From positions 1-18,687 of the forward strand of contig JBMOLK010000064.1 in assembly GCA_049325575.1 (NCBI GenBank): a DNA stretch of 18,687 nt. Reading direction: 5' to 3'. The position numbers were made by a program, and so were the translations under genes. The notes beneath the pieces were generated by a model. The model was given only the letters and a program-made list of their open reading frames with translations, had not been told where the DNA came from and made no database searches. The DNA is from JBMOLK01 sp049325575 (lineage in GTDB: Bacteria > Bacillota > Clostridia > Acetivibrionales > Acetivibrionaceae). This document shows positions 8,722-15,655 of the stretch, piece after piece (positions within the stretch are counted from its first letter, which is position 1; the number at the start of each line of letters is the position of its first letter).

Positions 8722-9541
8722 ATATACAAAAGACTTTGCTCTTATGAGCCGCTTGCCTTCCATGGCAAGCTAAGAAAGAGCTTTGTAGAAAATGTACAGT
8801 TTAAATCATAGGAGTCCTACAGAAATGAAGATACATTTTGTTGATAATAATTTTGATGTAATAAAAGCATTAGAATATGCTTTTAAAGGGATTAAGGAAA
8901 TTGATATTCAATATGGAAATATCCTTGATTTAGCAAATGATGCTATTGTTTCCCCTGCAAATAGTTATGGCTATATGGATGGTGGAATTGATAAATTATA
9001 TTATGAATATTTTGGAGAAAAAATTCAAAGAAAAGTTATTGAAAAGCTTAATTTAATAGGTGGATCATTACCTGTTGGAAGTGCATTTACTATAAAGACT
9101 GATGACTTAAAGATACCTTATCTAATATTTGCACCAACTGTAGAATTGCCAGGGCCCGTTAATCCATGTAATTGTTACTTTGCAATGAGTGCAATTCTCA
9201 AAGAAGCGAAAAGAAATGGTTCAGTTTTTAAAGATATATATTGTCCAGGATTATGTACTGGTGTTGGTAGTGTTGATTATAAAATAGCTGCTAATGAAAT
9301 GTTGAATGCTTATTTAAACTGGAAAAGAGCTTAGAACCAGATGGGGTTTGTTAGGGAATGACGTTGGAGGACGCTCAGCCATCCATGGCTGAGCTGAGCA
9401 AAGTCCTTCGTATATCAACACACTCACACAAGGGGCAAAGCAGGAAGAAAACCTAACGAGGGTCATCCCAGAGGTCATCCTGCCCACAGCTTTTCAGCAA
9501 GTGCAAGCACTAATGCTTCAAAGCCGTCGTGAGTGTACACG
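8722..9541 (+). mobile_element. cassette A (macro-domain protein)
   Basis: The crossover is placed after G8721 (GATATAC). Bases 8721-8741 match the complement of 9396-9416 in 19 of 21 positions, the two exceptions being A opposite C (pairs 8 and 11). The 5' hairpin at 8751-8770 has stem GCTTGCC/GGCAAGC and loop TCCA. Confidence 0.82.
8825..9334 (+). CDS. macro-domain (ADP-ribose-binding) protein
   Basis: This 169-aa single-domain macro protein starts at the ATG of 8825, which has TAGGAG ten bases upstream; an ATG at 8792 has no ribosome binding site. Macro-domain signatures are IVSPANSYGYMDGGID (41-56; the N and the GG loop bind the distal ribose), a central strand YLIFAPTVELPG (99-110) and the phosphate-binding loop CPGLCTGVGSV (140-150). 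Macro domains bind or hydrolyse ADP-ribose and its derivatives. Cassette-borne members may reverse ADP-ribosylation toxins or process NAD-derived defence signals; that role is inference. Whether it is a hydrolase or only a binder cannot be decided. Expression would depend on the promoter ahead of the array or one inside the short 5' leader. Confidence 0.82.
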   Translation: MKIHFVDNNFDVIKALEYAFKGIKEIDIQYGNILDLANDAIVSPANSYGYMDGGIDKLYYEYFGEKIQRKVIEKLNLIGGSLPVGSAFTIKTDDLKIPYLIFAPTVELPGPVNPCNCYFAMSAILKEAKRNGSVFKDIYCPGLCTGVGSVDYKIAANEMLNAYLNWKRA

Positions 9542-9547
9542 TTATAA
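9410..9547 (+). repeat. attC-like site A
   Basis: R'' is GTATATC (9410-9416), L'' ACACTCAC (9420-9427), L' GTGAGTGT (9529-9536, perfect partner of L'') and R' GTTATAAG from 9541. Crossover 9541|9542. A hairpin precedes it at 9373-9394 (9-bp stem, loop TCCA) and one follows at 9566-9583 (7-bp stem, loop TCCT). An internal hairpin AGTGCAAGCACT lies in the core. At about 138 bp it is the shortest site of the array. Confidence 0.85.
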
Positions 9548-9675
9548 GAAATATGCCGAAAGGCACGCGCCATCCTTGGCGCGTATTTAGTAGGCAAGGC
9601 TTTAGGGTCTTATTATAACCATTAATTTCAAAATGTGTGCTAGAAATTTATAATTTATATAACACGAGGTGGACT

Positions 9676-10089
9676 ATGGATATTAGAAAAGCAAAAAAAG
9701 ATGAAATTAAGTTAGTCGCAGATATGACCCAAAAACTATTTGAAGATGAGCCAAGCGATACCATACTTTCAATGGAGCAATTTGAAGATAGGTTGTTAAA
9801 GTACATCAACGCAGGTTGCGAAGTATTTCTTTTTATTGAAGAAGAAATTATTGGATACGCTTTGGTAAATTTAGATAGAAACCCATATTATCTTATTGAT
9901 TTTTTTATTTGTAGGCATCATCGTCGTGGTGGAAAAGGCACAAAGGCGTTTAATTTTCTTATGAATGAACTTAACACAGAAAGTATTGATTTAGATGTAT
10001 TCTGCTGGAACGAAAGAGGGAAAAAGTTTTGGGAAAGCCTCGGATTTAAGGAAAGAGCAATTATTATGAGAAAACTGATTAAAACTTAA
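9676..10089 (+). CDS. GNAT-family N-acetyltransferase
   Basis: This 137-aa GNAT enzyme would transfer an acetyl group from acetyl-CoA to an unknown amine. The start at 9676 is chosen because GAGGTGG lies just before it; an in-frame ATG at 9637 lacks a ribosome binding site. The protein begins MDIRKAKKDEIK, usual for this family. The acetyl-CoA pyrophosphate loop is RRGGKGTKAF (83-92), and the late strand-helix DVFCWNERGKKFWESLGF is the typical GNAT motif B. It has no regulatory domain. GNATs are very common integron cassette cargo. Confidence 0.85.
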   Translation: MDIRKAKKDEIKLVADMTQKLFEDEPSDTILSMEQFEDRLLKYINAGCEVFLFIEEEIIGYALVNLDRNPYYLIDFFICRHHRRGGKGTKAFNFLMNELNTESIDLDVFCWNERGKKFWESLGFKERAIIMRKLIKT

Positions 10090-10216
10090 ATATATAAACG
10101 TTGTGTTAAGATAGACTGGTTCATTATCTTTATATAACGAAGGAAGAGAATTACTGAAAGAAGTATTTAAGGGAGCCCCGTCCGTGGGGCTCTCTGAACA
10201 AGAGGTCGGCATACTT

Positions 10217-10445
10217 CTTATAACAAAGCATTGCCACTTCGGGTGCGGGCGGGAAAGAGCACGTAGCAAGCCTCTGGAGAAGGAGCATGAAGCAGGCCGC
10301 ACCACACCGTCTCGGCAAGTGCGAAGCACCCGTTACTTGGGTTCACTGGGGACTGAGAGTCCCGCCGATGGAATCCGTCTCTGCGCGTCCAGTTCACCCA
10401 AGCACCTTAAGCCTCGACGGCATCGGCAATGCCGGACGATATATG
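10217..10445 (+). repeat. attC-like site B (with extra arm)
   Basis: R'' CTTATAAC (10217-10224), L'' GCATTGCC (10228-10235), L' GGCAATGC (10425-10432) and R' GATATATG (10438-10445). Flanking hairpins: 10173-10192 (loop TCCG) and 10462-10480 (CTGCGACA stem, loop TCG). It is about 60 bp longer than the other sites because of an added stem at 10336-10402. Apparent reading frames over this site look spurious. Confidence 0.85.
10336..10402 (+). repeat. extra stem-loop arm inside attC site B
   Basis: CTTGGGTTCACTGG (10336-10349) pairs with CCAGTTCACCCAAG (10389-10402) apart from two central bases. It encloses a small hairpin GGACTGAGAGTCC (10350-10362). No other site has this arm. Confidence 0.65.
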
Positions 10446-11188
10446 AAACCTCCCGAAAAAGCTGCGACATCGTGTCGCAGAATTAGGCTGGAAAGGCTCT
10501 GTAGTATGTAAATAAATAATAATTAAGAGGTATGTTAATGGATGAGATAAATAGTCTTATTCAACAAATAAGAGAAATTTATTCAAAAGAAGGTATTCAT
10601 CCTTTTCCATATGAGAATTTAGCTGCACTTCGAGAGGACTTAGAGCATGAATTTAAAAGGTTTGCACCCAATGAGTCTATTAGTGCAGATTTGAATACAT
10701 ATTGGATGTTTATTTCCGGATTATCATCTGGGGGAATTGAAAGAAGATTAACTGATGCTTTGGAAAGATATAATACAAAGCTTTGGCTTGAAAAGTCTTT
10801 TTTCGATTGGTTTCCTAAGTATAGATTTTTAGAAAAGTATGATTTATCAGATTATACTGATTTAGATCGAGACTTAAAACTTTATGATAAACTTCGAAAA
10901 ATGTTATTAAATGTTATTAAATTAGTTGAGAGTAATAAATCAAAAGAATTGCTGCCGTAAAGAGATTATTTGAGGGGCTGCCATCCTAGCAGCCTCTGGC
11001 TACGCGAGACGGGCGGCTCCACATATCAATGCATGGCTGTAAAGGTGCGGAATAGAAAGAGCATGGAGTAAAGTCTCTGGAGCACGAGCATGAAGAAAGC
11101 CGCACCACATTCCATCGTCGGGCAGACAAGCTGCCGCTTACGGGTCTTTCTAAATGGTCTGACTCTGGAACGTCAGCCATGCGAGACG
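10439..11188 (+). mobile_element. cassette C (unknown 140-aa protein)
   Basis: 10438-10455 pairs with 11010-11027: 14 of 18 are Watson-Crick and three of the four exceptions are A opposite C (pairs 6, 9, 11). The crossover triplet is GAT, matched by ATC in its R''. Confidence 0.82.
10538..10960 (+). CDS. hypothetical cassette protein, 140 aa
   Basis: I do not recognise a family. The start is set at 10538 because AAGAGG lies seven bases ahead; an ATG at 10532 is too close to it. The protein is soluble and charged, with no signal peptide or membrane segment. The N-terminal half is predicted helical (MDEINSLIQQIREIYSKEG). The middle has WMFISGLSSGGIERRL, and an aromatic, acidic C-terminal part contains SFFDWFPKYRFLEKYDLSDYTDLDRD. 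Small acidic cassette proteins of this size are often immunity, antitoxin or anti-phage factors, but nothing in the sequence proves that. Confidence 0.7.
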   Translation: MDEINSLIQQIREIYSKEGIHPFPYENLAALREDLEHEFKRFAPNESISADLNTYWMFISGLSSGGIERRLTDALERYNTKLWLEKSFFDWFPKYRFLEKYDLSDYTDLDRDLKLYDKLRKMLLNVIKLVESNKSKELLP

Positions 11189-11195
11189 TTCTCTG
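11022..11195 (+). repeat. attC-like site C
   Basis: R'' CATATC (11022-11027), L'' GCATGGCTG (11031-11039), L' CAGCCATGC (11174-11182) and R' GTTCTCTG (11188-11195). Flanking hairpins: 10976-10994 (GGCTGC stem, loop TCC) and 11211-11230 (CGTGCCCA stem, loop TCCA). Core hairpin GGCAGACAAGCTGCC. Confidence 0.85.
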
Positions 11196-12298
11196 AAATG
11201 CGGCGGAAGGCGTGCCCATCCATGGGCACGATTTGTTATAGACTGTCTCTGTAGCAATTTTAATATTAATACACCAAAAATCATAAAAATTCTTCTATAA
11301 TATATGGAGGATGGAATGGATAGAACGACAGCAAAAAGATTGATAAGAAAAGTTAATAACCCTAATTTTAATCCAGATAGCTTTATTGAAAGTCTAGGAA
11401 TTGAAATTCCTTTTGTAAAAAATGAACCCAACTTATCTGACTATGGTTTAACGAAAAAAATAATATTAGAATTAGAAAAGAAAGATAATCTGTTTTTATC
11501 TAATGTTAAAAAAACAGGGAAGATATTACTTCTCATCTTTGTTATTGTTGGTTTTGTCTGGGGCTTAATTATTTATGACTTTTTAAATGCTATTGCCGGT
11601 GGTTTATTAGGAGCTTTTATTGGAGGCATTATTTATATTTTCATTTCGGATATAAAGCCCAAAAAAACAGAACTTCATAAAAAAATTGAAGAATATAATA
11701 CTGATAAATACAATTATGAGTATTGGAAAAGAAAGAAAGCACGTGAATATTGGAAAGGTTTGTCTGGACATCAGTTTGAAGATGCACTTGCACAGGTTTA
11801 CAGGAAAAAAGGCTATTTGGCAACTGTTAGTAAAGCTGGAGGGGATGAAGGAATTGATATTGTTCTTGAAAAGGGCGGAGAGAGAATCATCGTTCAATGT
11901 AAAGCTCATTCAAAACCAATTGGGCCAGTAGTTGCCAGAGAATTATATGGAGTAATGATTCATTTTAATATTAGCAAAGCTATACTGGCTTCAACATCTG
12001 GTTTTACAGAGGGAGTATACAAATTTGTAGAAGATAAACAAATTGAATTAGTCACTATCGAAGATATAATTAGTATGTCATCGTAGAATTTTAAGTGCAG
12101 CATCCGTGCTGCTCTGGCTTCGCCGGCCCGCCGCACATCAGAGAACAAGTCCATTTGCGTAAAGGGCAAAGCATGTAGAAAATTCTCTGGAGAAGGAGCA
12201 TGAGGTCATCCTGCCCGCATCGACTTATCGGGTGCAAGCACCGCCTTCGTAGAAGGGCTTTGTAAGTCCGATTCGTCGACAGCCGCAAATGGCAAACG
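11189..12298 (+). mobile_element. cassette D (membrane Mrr-type nuclease)
   Basis: 11188-11206 pairs with 12128-12146 in 17 of 19 positions; the exceptions are pairs 10 (A-A) and 11 (A-C). A TATAAT at 11296-11301 is too close to the ribosome binding site to be a likely promoter. Confidence 0.88.
11316..12086 (+). CDS. membrane-anchored Mrr-family restriction endonuclease-like protein
   Basis: This 256-aa protein is numbered from the ATG at 11316, five bases after GGAGG; an ATG at 11304 would overlap that site. It has an N-terminal soluble part of about 65 residues, two membrane segments (about 69-87 and 93-111) and a C-terminal Mrr catalytic domain from about residue 147 (SGHQFEDALAQVYRKKGY). 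The PD-(D/E)xK nuclease core is intact: D181 in GDEGIDIV and the QCK motif (194-196), followed by the conserved PVVARELYG helix. Mrr-domain proteins cleave DNA, often modified or foreign. The membrane anchor suggests action on DNA entering the cell. A defence role is likely but not shown. Its substrate specificity is unknown. Confidence 0.85.
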   Translation: MDRTTAKRLIRKVNNPNFNPDSFIESLGIEIPFVKNEPNLSDYGLTKKIILELEKKDNLFLSNVKKTGKILLLIFVIVGFVWGLIIYDFLNAIAGGLLGAFIGGIIYIFISDIKPKKTELHKKIEEYNTDKYNYEYWKRKKAREYWKGLSGHQFEDALAQVYRKKGYLATVSKAGGDEGIDIVLEKGGERIIVQCKAHSKPIGPVVARELYGVMIHFNISKAILASTSGFTEGVYKFVEDKQIELVTIEDIISMSS

Positions 12299-12305
12299 TT
12301 ATGTG
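12139..12305 (+). repeat. attC-like site D
   Basis: R'' CAGAGAAC (12139-12146), L'' CCATTTGCG (12151-12159), L' CGCAAATGG (12284-12292) and R' GTTATGTG (12298-12305). Flanking hairpins: 12097-12112 (GCAGCA stem, loop TCCG) and 12322-12340 (imperfect, loop TCC). Core hairpin GGTGCAAGCACC. The core shares the stretch GAGGTCATCCTGCCC with site A. Confidence 0.87.
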
Positions 12306-12390
12306 CAATACCAAGCAAGGACCTGCACGTCCTGTGCCGGCAAATCTTAGGATAGCCTTTGGAGAATTTTATTATGATTTATAAAAAGAG

Positions 12391-12419
12391 TAGAGACAAA
12401 AATTAAAGATATGTATAAT
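12391..12419 (+). promoter_or_regulatory. candidate cassette-internal promoter
   Basis: TAGAGA (12391-12396), a 17-nt spacer and a perfect TATAAT (12414-12419), about 30 nt before the acetyltransferase start. It would make this cassette independent of a distant array promoter. Confidence 0.45.
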
Positions 12420-12448
12420 GATTTCATAAGAAAGAGGGGATAACTATA

Positions 12449-13051
12449 ATGATTAATAATCTGTATAAGTTAACAAAGAAGGATATAGATAAGGGTGCTG
12501 AAATAACTTCAAAAGCCTTCTATGATTATCCAATATTTAAATATATATTAGGCGACAAACACACTATTGAAAATATAAAGATTGTTCAAAGGTTTTTTAT
12601 TACTTATGGTGTTTTATATGGAGAAGCATATGCTAGTTCTAAAAATTTTGAAGGAGTAATTGTATTCACGGACTTTAATAAGTATAAATTTAATTTCTTT
12701 CGCTTATTGAGATGTGGACTACTATCACTTATTAGGCTTGGTGGAGATGCAGGTAAGAAATTTAATGAGTTTGATGAGTTTACTTTAAAAGTGCATAAAG
12801 AAATCATAAAAGATCCGCATCAGTATCTAATGATGATTGGTGTTGATCCTGCGAGGCAGGGACAAGGATTTGGAAGCAAATTGATGTTACCTATGTTGGA
12901 GATCGCTGAGAAAAAAGGCCAACCATGTTATACAGAGACTCATGGTCAAAAAAACGTAGCAATGTATAAGAAATATGGTTTTAAAGTAGTTTGTGAAGAT
13001 GTTGTACCTGGTACTGATATTGTTCAATATTCTATGTTAAAAGATAAATAA
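12449..13051 (+). CDS. GNAT-family N-acetyltransferase
   Basis: This 200-aa GNAT enzyme has the acetyl-CoA loop RQGQGFGSKLM (136-146), preceded by the strand YLMMIGVDP, and the late motif GQKNVAMYKKYGFKVV. The N-terminal half (MINNLYKLTKKDIDKGAEITSKAFYDYP) resembles acetyltransferases of small molecules rather than of ribosomal proteins. Start chosen for AGAGGGG about nine bases upstream. A mid region of about 50 residues (FFRLLRCGLLSLIRLGG) is hydrophobic, possibly a lipid or substrate pocket. Substrate unknown. Confidence 0.87.
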   Translation: MINNLYKLTKKDIDKGAEITSKAFYDYPIFKYILGDKHTIENIKIVQRFFITYGVLYGEAYASSKNFEGVIVFTDFNKYKFNFFRLLRCGLLSLIRLGGDAGKKFNEFDEFTLKVHKEIIKDPHQYLMMIGVDPARQGQGFGSKLMLPMLEIAEKKGQPCYTETHGQKNVAMYKKYGFKVVCEDVVPGTDIVQYSMLKDK

Positions 13052-13132
13052 TCGTATATATAAAGGTTAAAAAAGAGCGTCTTAGAGGGACTAGCGTCCT
13101 GCTAGTTTCTGGTCTTTAGGGGCTTGATACAG

Positions 13133-13303
13133 CACATAACAACAGCTTCACACAAGAGCTCGAAGGAAAGAGCATGAAGCAATTCTATGAAGTATGAACA
13201 TGAAGAAGGACTCGCCACATTCCTTCACCGGGTCAATGACCGCCTTCGATGAAGGGCTTTGTAAGTCCAGTTCAGGAACGTCGTGAAGCCAAACCGTTAT
13301 GTG
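13133..13303 (+). repeat. attC-like site E
   Basis: R'' CACATAAC (13133-13140), L'' GCTTCAC (13145-13151), L' GTGAAGC (13283-13289) and R' GTTATGTG (13296-13303). Flanking hairpins: 13090-13106 (ACTAGC stem, loop TCC) and 13324-13343 (CCGGCC stem with one C-A pair, loop TCCA). Core contains GGTCAATGACC inside CCTTCA/TGAAGG. Confidence 0.88.
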
Positions 13304-13517
13304 CAATACCAAGCAATGGGGGGCCGGCCCATCCATGAGCCGGATTTTGTGATAAACTACTGAAAACATAAAAATAAACTTAAGAAGTAGCTATTTACAT
13401 GGTAATATGAAATCGAAGAAAATTATTAATAGAATAAGAACCTATGTGTTTTTTTGTCATAGTTCTAAATTAATTACAGTAAGATTATTTTAGTCAACAG
13501 TAGTGCAAATCATCTAA

Positions 13518-13531
13518 ATTCTATATAGAAT
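13518..13531. promoter_or_regulatory. 14-bp palindrome upstream of the EFR1 gene
   Basis: ATTCTATATAGAAT is a perfect palindrome 36 bases before the start codon. It lies in an AT-rich leader with no clear -35/-10 pair. It could be an operator for a cassette promoter; the evidence is its symmetry alone. Confidence 0.3.
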
Positions 13532-13567
13532 CATGAAATAATGAGTAATGCAAATGGGAGATAAAAC

Positions 13568-14464
13568 ATGAATATTAGTTTGTTTTACTTTTCGGGCACA
13601 GGAAATTCTCTTGCTGTTGCTAGGGACATATCCGAAAAAATAAACGGAACTTTGATACCTATTCAAAAATTGATTAAAGAGGAAAGTATAAAGGTTGAAA
13701 CCGATATTATTGGTATAGTTTTCCCAGTTTATCATGGTGGATTACCATTAATAATTAAGAGATTTGTTGAGAAGTTAGAATGCCTTGATAAAAAATACAT
13801 ATTTGGAGTTTGTACACATGGAGGTAGTCCAGGTCTTTCATTAAAGTACCTTGCCAAGATTATATTAAAATGTGGGGGAAAACTCTCTGCTGGTTTCGCG
13901 GTAAACATGCCCTATAATTATATTACCCCTTCCTTTGTTTTTAAGGATTTCTTGAAGTCATTTACTCTGAGAGAAGTCAAAATGGAAAAGCAAGTAAAGT
14001 TGTTTTCCGAATGGAAGGGAAAATTAGAAATTCTATGTTCTTATATAAGTCTAAGAAAAGAAAACAAGTATGAGACAGGTGCGGAAGCAATTTCTCATTT
14101 TGTTGACTTTTTTGATTTGCATAATACATTAGGTAAAGCAGTATGGCTGAAAATTGCTGGATTTGAAGGAAAGACTGAGTTATCCTTTTGGGAAAGTATT
14201 AGGTTGATGGATTACGGTTTTAGTTCTGATTATAAATGTAGTAGATGCGGTATTTGTTCAAAGGTCTGTCCTGTAGGCAACATAGAAATGAAAAATGGGC
14301 GGCCTCATTGGCTTCATCGATGTGAGCAGTGTTTTGCTTGTCTGCAATGGTGCCCAGAAGAAGCATTACAGTTTGGTGCGAAAACACATGGCAAAAAAAG
14401 GTATCATCATCCAGAAGTAAAACTATCTGAAATTATTATGTATAATAAAACGAATTCAGATTAA
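13568..14464 (+). CDS. EFR1-family flavodoxin-ferredoxin (two [4Fe-4S])
   Basis: This 298-aa protein fuses an N-terminal flavodoxin-like domain to a C-terminal bacterial ferredoxin. The FMN phosphate loop is YFSGTGNS (7-14), followed by VFPVYHGGLP (51-60) and CTHGGSPG (82-89). Two CxxCxxCxxxCP clusters (C224/227/230/234 and C252/255/258/262) should hold two [4Fe-4S] centres. Such proteins shuttle electrons in anaerobes, supporting an anaerobic host. Ribosome binding site GGGAG lies eight bases before the ATG. This is unusual cassette cargo: larger and metabolic rather than defensive. The electron partner is unknown. Confidence 0.9.
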   Translation: MNISLFYFSGTGNSLAVARDISEKINGTLIPIQKLIKEESIKVETDIIGIVFPVYHGGLPLIIKRFVEKLECLDKKYIFGVCTHGGSPGLSLKYLAKIILKCGGKLSAGFAVNMPYNYITPSFVFKDFLKSFTLREVKMEKQVKLFSEWKGKLEILCSYISLRKENKYETGAEAISHFVDFFDLHNTLGKAVWLKIAGFEGKTELSFWESIRLMDYGFSSDYKCSRCGICSKVCPVGNIEMKNGRPHWLHRCEQCFACLQWCPEEALQFGAKTHGKKRYHHPEVKLSEIIMYNKTNSD

Positions 14465-14584
14465 ACAAAGAATAGAGGAATTGGAAAAGTAGATTCACAA
14501 AACAAACAAATACTCATCAATTGAAAGTAGGTATTTAAGGGGCTCACATCGTGTTCGCCTCTGGCCTTTGTAGGCTTGGTACTG

Positions 14585-14765
14585 CACATAACAATGCATT
14601 CACATAAAGGCGCGGGCAAGTGTTTATTCAGGCAAGTCTTTGTGGTATAATAAGGAAGAAATTGATTGCCCGCGCCACACCGTTTCGCCGGGTGACAAGC
14701 ACCGCCAAGGAGAAGGGCTCTGTAGGTCCGGCTCATCGACGTCGTGAATGCGAAGCCGTTCTTCG
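14585..14765 (+). repeat. attC-like site F
   Basis: R'' CACATAAC (14585-14592), L'' GCATTCAC (14596-14603), L' GTGAATGC (14744-14751) and R' GTTCTTCG (14758-14765). Within the linear site R'' and R' match poorly, as expected because R' belongs to the next cassette. Flanking hairpins: 14539-14561 (imperfect, loop TCG) and 14779-14796 (CGGCGCA stem, loop TCCA). Confidence 0.88.
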
Positions 14766-15648
14766 AAATGGGGGGAGGCGGCGCATCCATGCGCCGATGA
14801 TTTGGGCAAGACTTTGGAGAAAAATATAAAGAATATTTGAAAGGAATAATTAAATGAATATTAATAAGGTTTTTGGTGAATTACCAATTCTAAAATCTGA
14901 AAATATTGAATTGAAAAAAATTGAAGACGTAAATATTGATGAAGTGTTTTCTATATATAATAATGATAAAGTGTTTAAATATTGTGGAATTATACCAAAA
15001 CACAATATTGAAACTGTTAAAAAGATGATTGGACATTTTGAGAGGGATTATAACAAAAGAAGTAGAGTTAAATGGGGAGTATTTCGGAAAAATCCCGATA
15101 ATAAGATGGTTGGGATTATTGAAGCTATGGATTTTGATCAAAAAGTAAATAAAGTAACAATTGGATATTTTTTAGCAGAAGACTTTTGGGGTTTTGGATA
15201 TGCAACTGAAGCTGTTCGTCTACTACTAGAATTTTTATTTGTAAATGTTGATATTAATAGAGTTCATGCTGAGGTTATGCCAGAAAATGAAGCGTCGAAA
15301 AAAGTGTTGATGAAAAATGGATTTATCAAAGAAGGATTATTGAGACAGGCAGCGTTATGGCCAGGAAAAGGAATTGTTGATTTGGAGATTTACAGTATAT
15401 TAAAAGTTGATTACATAGACAAGGTTAGCAAAAGTTAAGGCCACAGCATCCGTGCTGTTCTTGCTTCGCGGGTCCCCCCACATCGAAGAACAATCCGTCT
15501 CCGTGAAGCTGCGAGAGCAGGAGCATGAAGTATTTCGCTGAAGTAAATTCATGAAGAAGGGCTCCGCTACATCCTCTCACGGGCGCAGCCGCGCGCTTAC
15601 GTGGGTCATCCTCACGGGACCGTTCGAGGACGTCGGAGACGGGAGACG
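14759..15648 (+). mobile_element. cassette G (RimJ/RimL-type acetyltransferase)
   Basis: 14758-14776 pairs with 15473-15491 in 17 of 19 positions; pair 10 is A-A and pair 11 is A-C. Confidence 0.88.
14854..15438 (+). CDS. RimJ/RimL-type GNAT N-acetyltransferase
   Basis: This 194-aa GNAT belongs to the branch that acetylates protein N-termini or small molecules such as polyamines. Visible features are the N-terminal LKKIEDVNIDEVFSIYNND, the strand MVGIIEAMDFDQKVNKVTIGYFLAEDFWGFGYATEAV with the acetyl-CoA loop at WGFGYATEA, and the C-terminal NEASKKVLMKNGFIKEGLLRQA. The ending is typical of RimJ/L. Ribosome binding site AAAGGA lies nine bases ahead. It is the third acetyltransferase cassette here and not close in sequence to the other two, so it was acquired separately rather than duplicated. 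Confidence 0.88.
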   Translation: MNINKVFGELPILKSENIELKKIEDVNIDEVFSIYNNDKVFKYCGIIPKHNIETVKKMIGHFERDYNKRSRVKWGVFRKNPDNKMVGIIEAMDFDQKVNKVTIGYFLAEDFWGFGYATEAVRLLLEFLFVNVDINRVHAEVMPENEASKKVLMKNGFIKEGLLRQAALWPGKGIVDLEIYSILKVDYIDKVSKS

Positions 15649-15655
15649 TTCTGTG
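15484..15655 (+). repeat. attC-like site G
   Basis: R'' CGAAGAAC (15484-15491), L'' CCGTCTCCG (15495-15503), L' CGGAGACGG (15634-15642) and R' GTTCTGTG (15648-15655). Flanking hairpins: 15443-15458 (ACAGCA stem, loop TCCG) and 15671-15688 (CCGGCCA stem, loop TCCA). Confidence 0.88.

Larger units (their letters stand above)
9542..10438 (+). mobile_element. cassette B (GNAT acetyltransferase)
   Basis: Its first bases (9541-9557) pair with 10208-10224 in 16 of 17 positions, the exception being A opposite C at pair 11. About 85 non-coding bases between the gene's stop and the next hairpin hold a weak AAGATA/TATCTT inverted repeat. Confidence 0.88.
12299..13296 (+). mobile_element. cassette E (GNAT acetyltransferase)
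   Basis: 12298-12316 pairs with 13122-13140 in 16 of 19 positions; two of three exceptions are A-C pairs on the top strand (11 and 14). Its first 19 bases, GTTATGTGCAATACCAAGC, are identical to those of cassette F. Confidence 0.88.
13297..14758 (+). mobile_element. cassette F (EFR1 flavodoxin-ferredoxin)
   Basis: 13296-13314 pairs with 14574-14592 in 18 of 19 positions (pair 11 is A-C). This is the largest complete cassette, with an unusually long 5' leader of about 220 bases after its 5' hairpin. Confidence 0.88.

Noticed and set aside
10184..10511. Two overlapping reading frames of 100 and 74 codons over attC site B
   Set aside because: They lie fully on the structured recombination site and its hairpins, have no ribosome binding site, and show arginine- and serine-rich translations typical of GC-rich non-coding DNA.
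11296..11301. TATAAT as promoter of the Mrr gene
   Set aside because: It lies only four bases before the ribosome binding site, so the transcript would start within or after it, and no -35 box is present.
14620..14829. A 69-codon frame inside attC site F
   Set aside because: It covers the attC core and the 5' hairpin of the next cassette, without a ribosome binding site.
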